Assembly (NCBI GenBank): GCA_958296015.1 | Contig: CATQIH010000009.1 | Span: 124,001-188,000 of the forward strand | Reading direction: 5' to 3' | Source of the DNA: Cyclobacteriaceae bacterium | Lineage (GTDB): Bacteria > Bacteroidota > Bacteroidia > Cytophagales > Cyclobacteriaceae | Length of the DNA: 64,000 nucleotides | In this document: in pieces, positions 62,542 to 64,000 of the stretch | Layout: each line of letters begins with the position of its first letter | How positions within the stretch are numbered: the stretch's first letter is position 1 | The notes under the pieces: generated by a model | Databases searched by the model: none | Told to the model about the DNA's origin: nothing | What the model saw: the letters and a program-made list of their open reading frames with translations, nothing else | Position numbers and translations under genes: made by a program

Positions 62542-64000
62542 ATGGCAGGTCCGAATCAAAAGAATAATAACGAAACAATTGACATTGTTGACTTGGTAAA
62601 AAAGATTGCCTCGAAATGGTATCTTTTCCTGATCAGCATTGTGGTATTTGGTGGTATTGCCTTTGCATATCTCAAATTTGCAGAGCAGAAATACCCGGTA
62701 GCAGCCAGCATCTATGTCAAAGGCATGGATATAGGTTCCAAAGAAGCAGGTGAACTGATAGGTTCTGGTGCCGCGCAGGGCGGGGGAAGTGCCATTGCAC
62801 TCACCAACGAAATCACGAAACTTACTTCTTATTCGGCGGTAAAAGCTGCGCTGCAAGATTTGAACTTTGGTATTTCGTACTACAATGTAGAAAGCTTCTG
62901 GCCTGATTTTATGCGCGAAAGCTGGCTCAACGAGATCGGAGGCGCGTTTCCCTATACCATTAGCATCGACTCTGCTAATAACCAACTGGTAAACACGCCT
63001 GTCTTTCTATCCCCAGTATCAGACAACCAGGTGCGCATCTACGCATCCCGGTCGGAAGGATATGCACCCAACCTGAAAAGCGAGAGCGGTGCCAAGGTGC
63101 TCGACTACGAACTCGACGAAATAGTTACACTGGATGAGCCTTTTGCCAGCGGTTTTATTAGTATCACCGTCAGCAAAAAGACAATGCCAGTATTGATCCT
63201 GACTTTGATTACTGTTATAAACTGATCACAGATCATGATCTGGCCATGCAGTACCAGGGTAAGCTTGTGGCAGAGCCTGCCGATGTGAAAGATATTGAAA
63301 ACCGGGTGTTAGACCTGAAGATCAATGAAACGCTGCCGCAAAAAGGGATTACCTTTCTGGACGCACTTATCGATACTTATGAGCATCAGAACCTATCCAA
63401 GAAAAATTTGCGAGGCGAAAATTCTGTAGAGTTCCTCAATGAGAAGATCACCCAACTCAGAGATTCTATTGATGTAGCTGAAGCGCAGCTTGAAACATTC
63501 AAACGGGAAAACAACATCATTGATTACCAGATGGAAAGCAGCAGCAGCATTGGTAACCTCTCTAACCTGGAACAAAGAAAGTCTGACATTATACAAAGGC
63601 TTACCTACTATAAAAACACGCTGTCAAGTTTGAGAAACAGTAGCGGTTCAACGTCTATCATTGCCCCTTCCGCCGCCGGTATCAACCAAGACCCACTGTT
63701 CAACCAGCTTGTCCAGCAGTATGTGGAAGTAGCCACCCGCCTGAACAAACTCAGAGCCACTGCCACCGACAGCAACCCGCTGGTGACGCAGTTGCGTACC
63801 GAATCGGAGTCGCTAAGAGAGGCACTGGTCAATAACCTGAGCAGTTCTATCAGTGCAGAGCAGGCCAACCTGTCGTCTACCAATGGACAAATAGCCCAGA
63901 TTAAAGGGGATATGAGTGCTTTGCCAAGCCAGGACCGTAAGCTACAGGTGATGGACCGGGATCTGAACAACATGCGTACCAAGTATAATGAACTAGTCAA
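62542..64000 (+). CDS. Wzc-like chain-length/tyrosine-kinase protein, one-base frameshift, 3' end beyond window
   Basis: The first frame (62542-63225) has a Wzz domain: TM1 WYLFLISIVVFGGIAFAYL (about 27-45) followed by periplasmic sequence. It stops after a shift at the AAAAA run 63175-63179. The next frame gives DNASIDPDFDYCYKLITDHDLAMQY and then a long coiled coil (EFLNEKITQLRDSIDVAEAQL, SSISAEQANLSS) open to the edge. One missing A explains it: AGC AAA AAA GAC is expected. TM2 and any kinase domain lie beyond the window. Chain-length control and export of exopolysaccharide is the expected role. Confidence 0.85.

Overview
The window looks like a chromosomal segment of a Bacteroidota bacterium, most likely a cytophagalean. 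The reasons are a type IX secretion C-terminal domain, a bacillithiol-linked YtxJ protein, a DUF4469 HU-like protein, weak Shine-Dalgarno signals, promoters of the TTG-N19/20-TAnnTTTG kind, and many intergenic palindromic repeats. Genes are mostly mid-GC. Two AT-rich stretches (about 3.5-4.7 kb and 48.5-49.7 kb) stand out as acquired and decayed DNA.

Layout. 0-3.5 kb: S41 protease (cut by the window edge), AI-2E-type permease, sulfotransferase, DUF1080 hydrolase. 3.6-7.5 kb: relic zone with a broken HEPN gene, chaN, a DUF433 remnant, the 3' end of an integron-like tyrosine recombinase, hairpin elements resembling attC sites, and a DUF433/DUF5615 toxin-antitoxin pair whose toxin carries a stop. 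7.5-17.1 kb: SDR, methyltransferase and a branched-chain amino acid block on the minus strand (leuA, a methyltransferase, then ilvD-ilvB-ilvN-ilvC). Between leuA-methyltransferase and ilvD lies a complete attenuator: its own promoter, a 22-codon leader peptide with 12 Leu/Ile/Val codons, and a terminator whose loop can pair with the leader stop-codon region. 17.2-32.8 kb: ordinary housekeeping and conserved hypothetical genes (TPR protein, ParB-like protein, acyl-CoA dehydrogenase, msrA, HD hydrolase, Na+/H+ antiporter, LVIVD protein, aldo/keto reductase).

32.9-34.9 kb: an eight-copy 44-45 bp self-complementary tandem array beside an IS4-family element. 35-48.5 kb: HU/DUF4469 protein, cation transporter-like protein, penicillin acylase, universal stress protein, aminotransferase, lipA, OsmC, YtxJ with two small exported neighbours, a frame-broken Hsp20 and a Zn-ribbon microprotein. 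48.5-49.6 kb: a decayed gene in a cassette-like setting, ending in a roughly 200-bp imperfect hairpin. 49.7-52.4 kb: ssb, then an IS5-family element joining the 3' ends of two unrelated genes, which points to an IS-mediated rearrangement.

52.5-58 kb: egtB-egtD (ergothioneine synthesis), then an overlapping pair encoding a GntA/YqcI-family haem-type N-hydroxylase and a DUF1989 protein, then a PaaK/CapK-like ligase. 58-64 kb: hemB, purL and the start of an exopolysaccharide export locus (Wza-like lipoprotein, Wzc-like protein with a one-base frameshift, running off the window).

The strongest candidates for something little described are the ilv attenuator, the attC-like hairpin/cassette relics, and the GntA-DUF1989 pair beside egtBD. 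Several one-base frameshifts at short homopolymers (Wzc-like, beta-barrel, Hsp20) could be real or could be assembly errors; this cannot be told from the sequence alone. No tRNA, rRNA or CRISPR array was seen.
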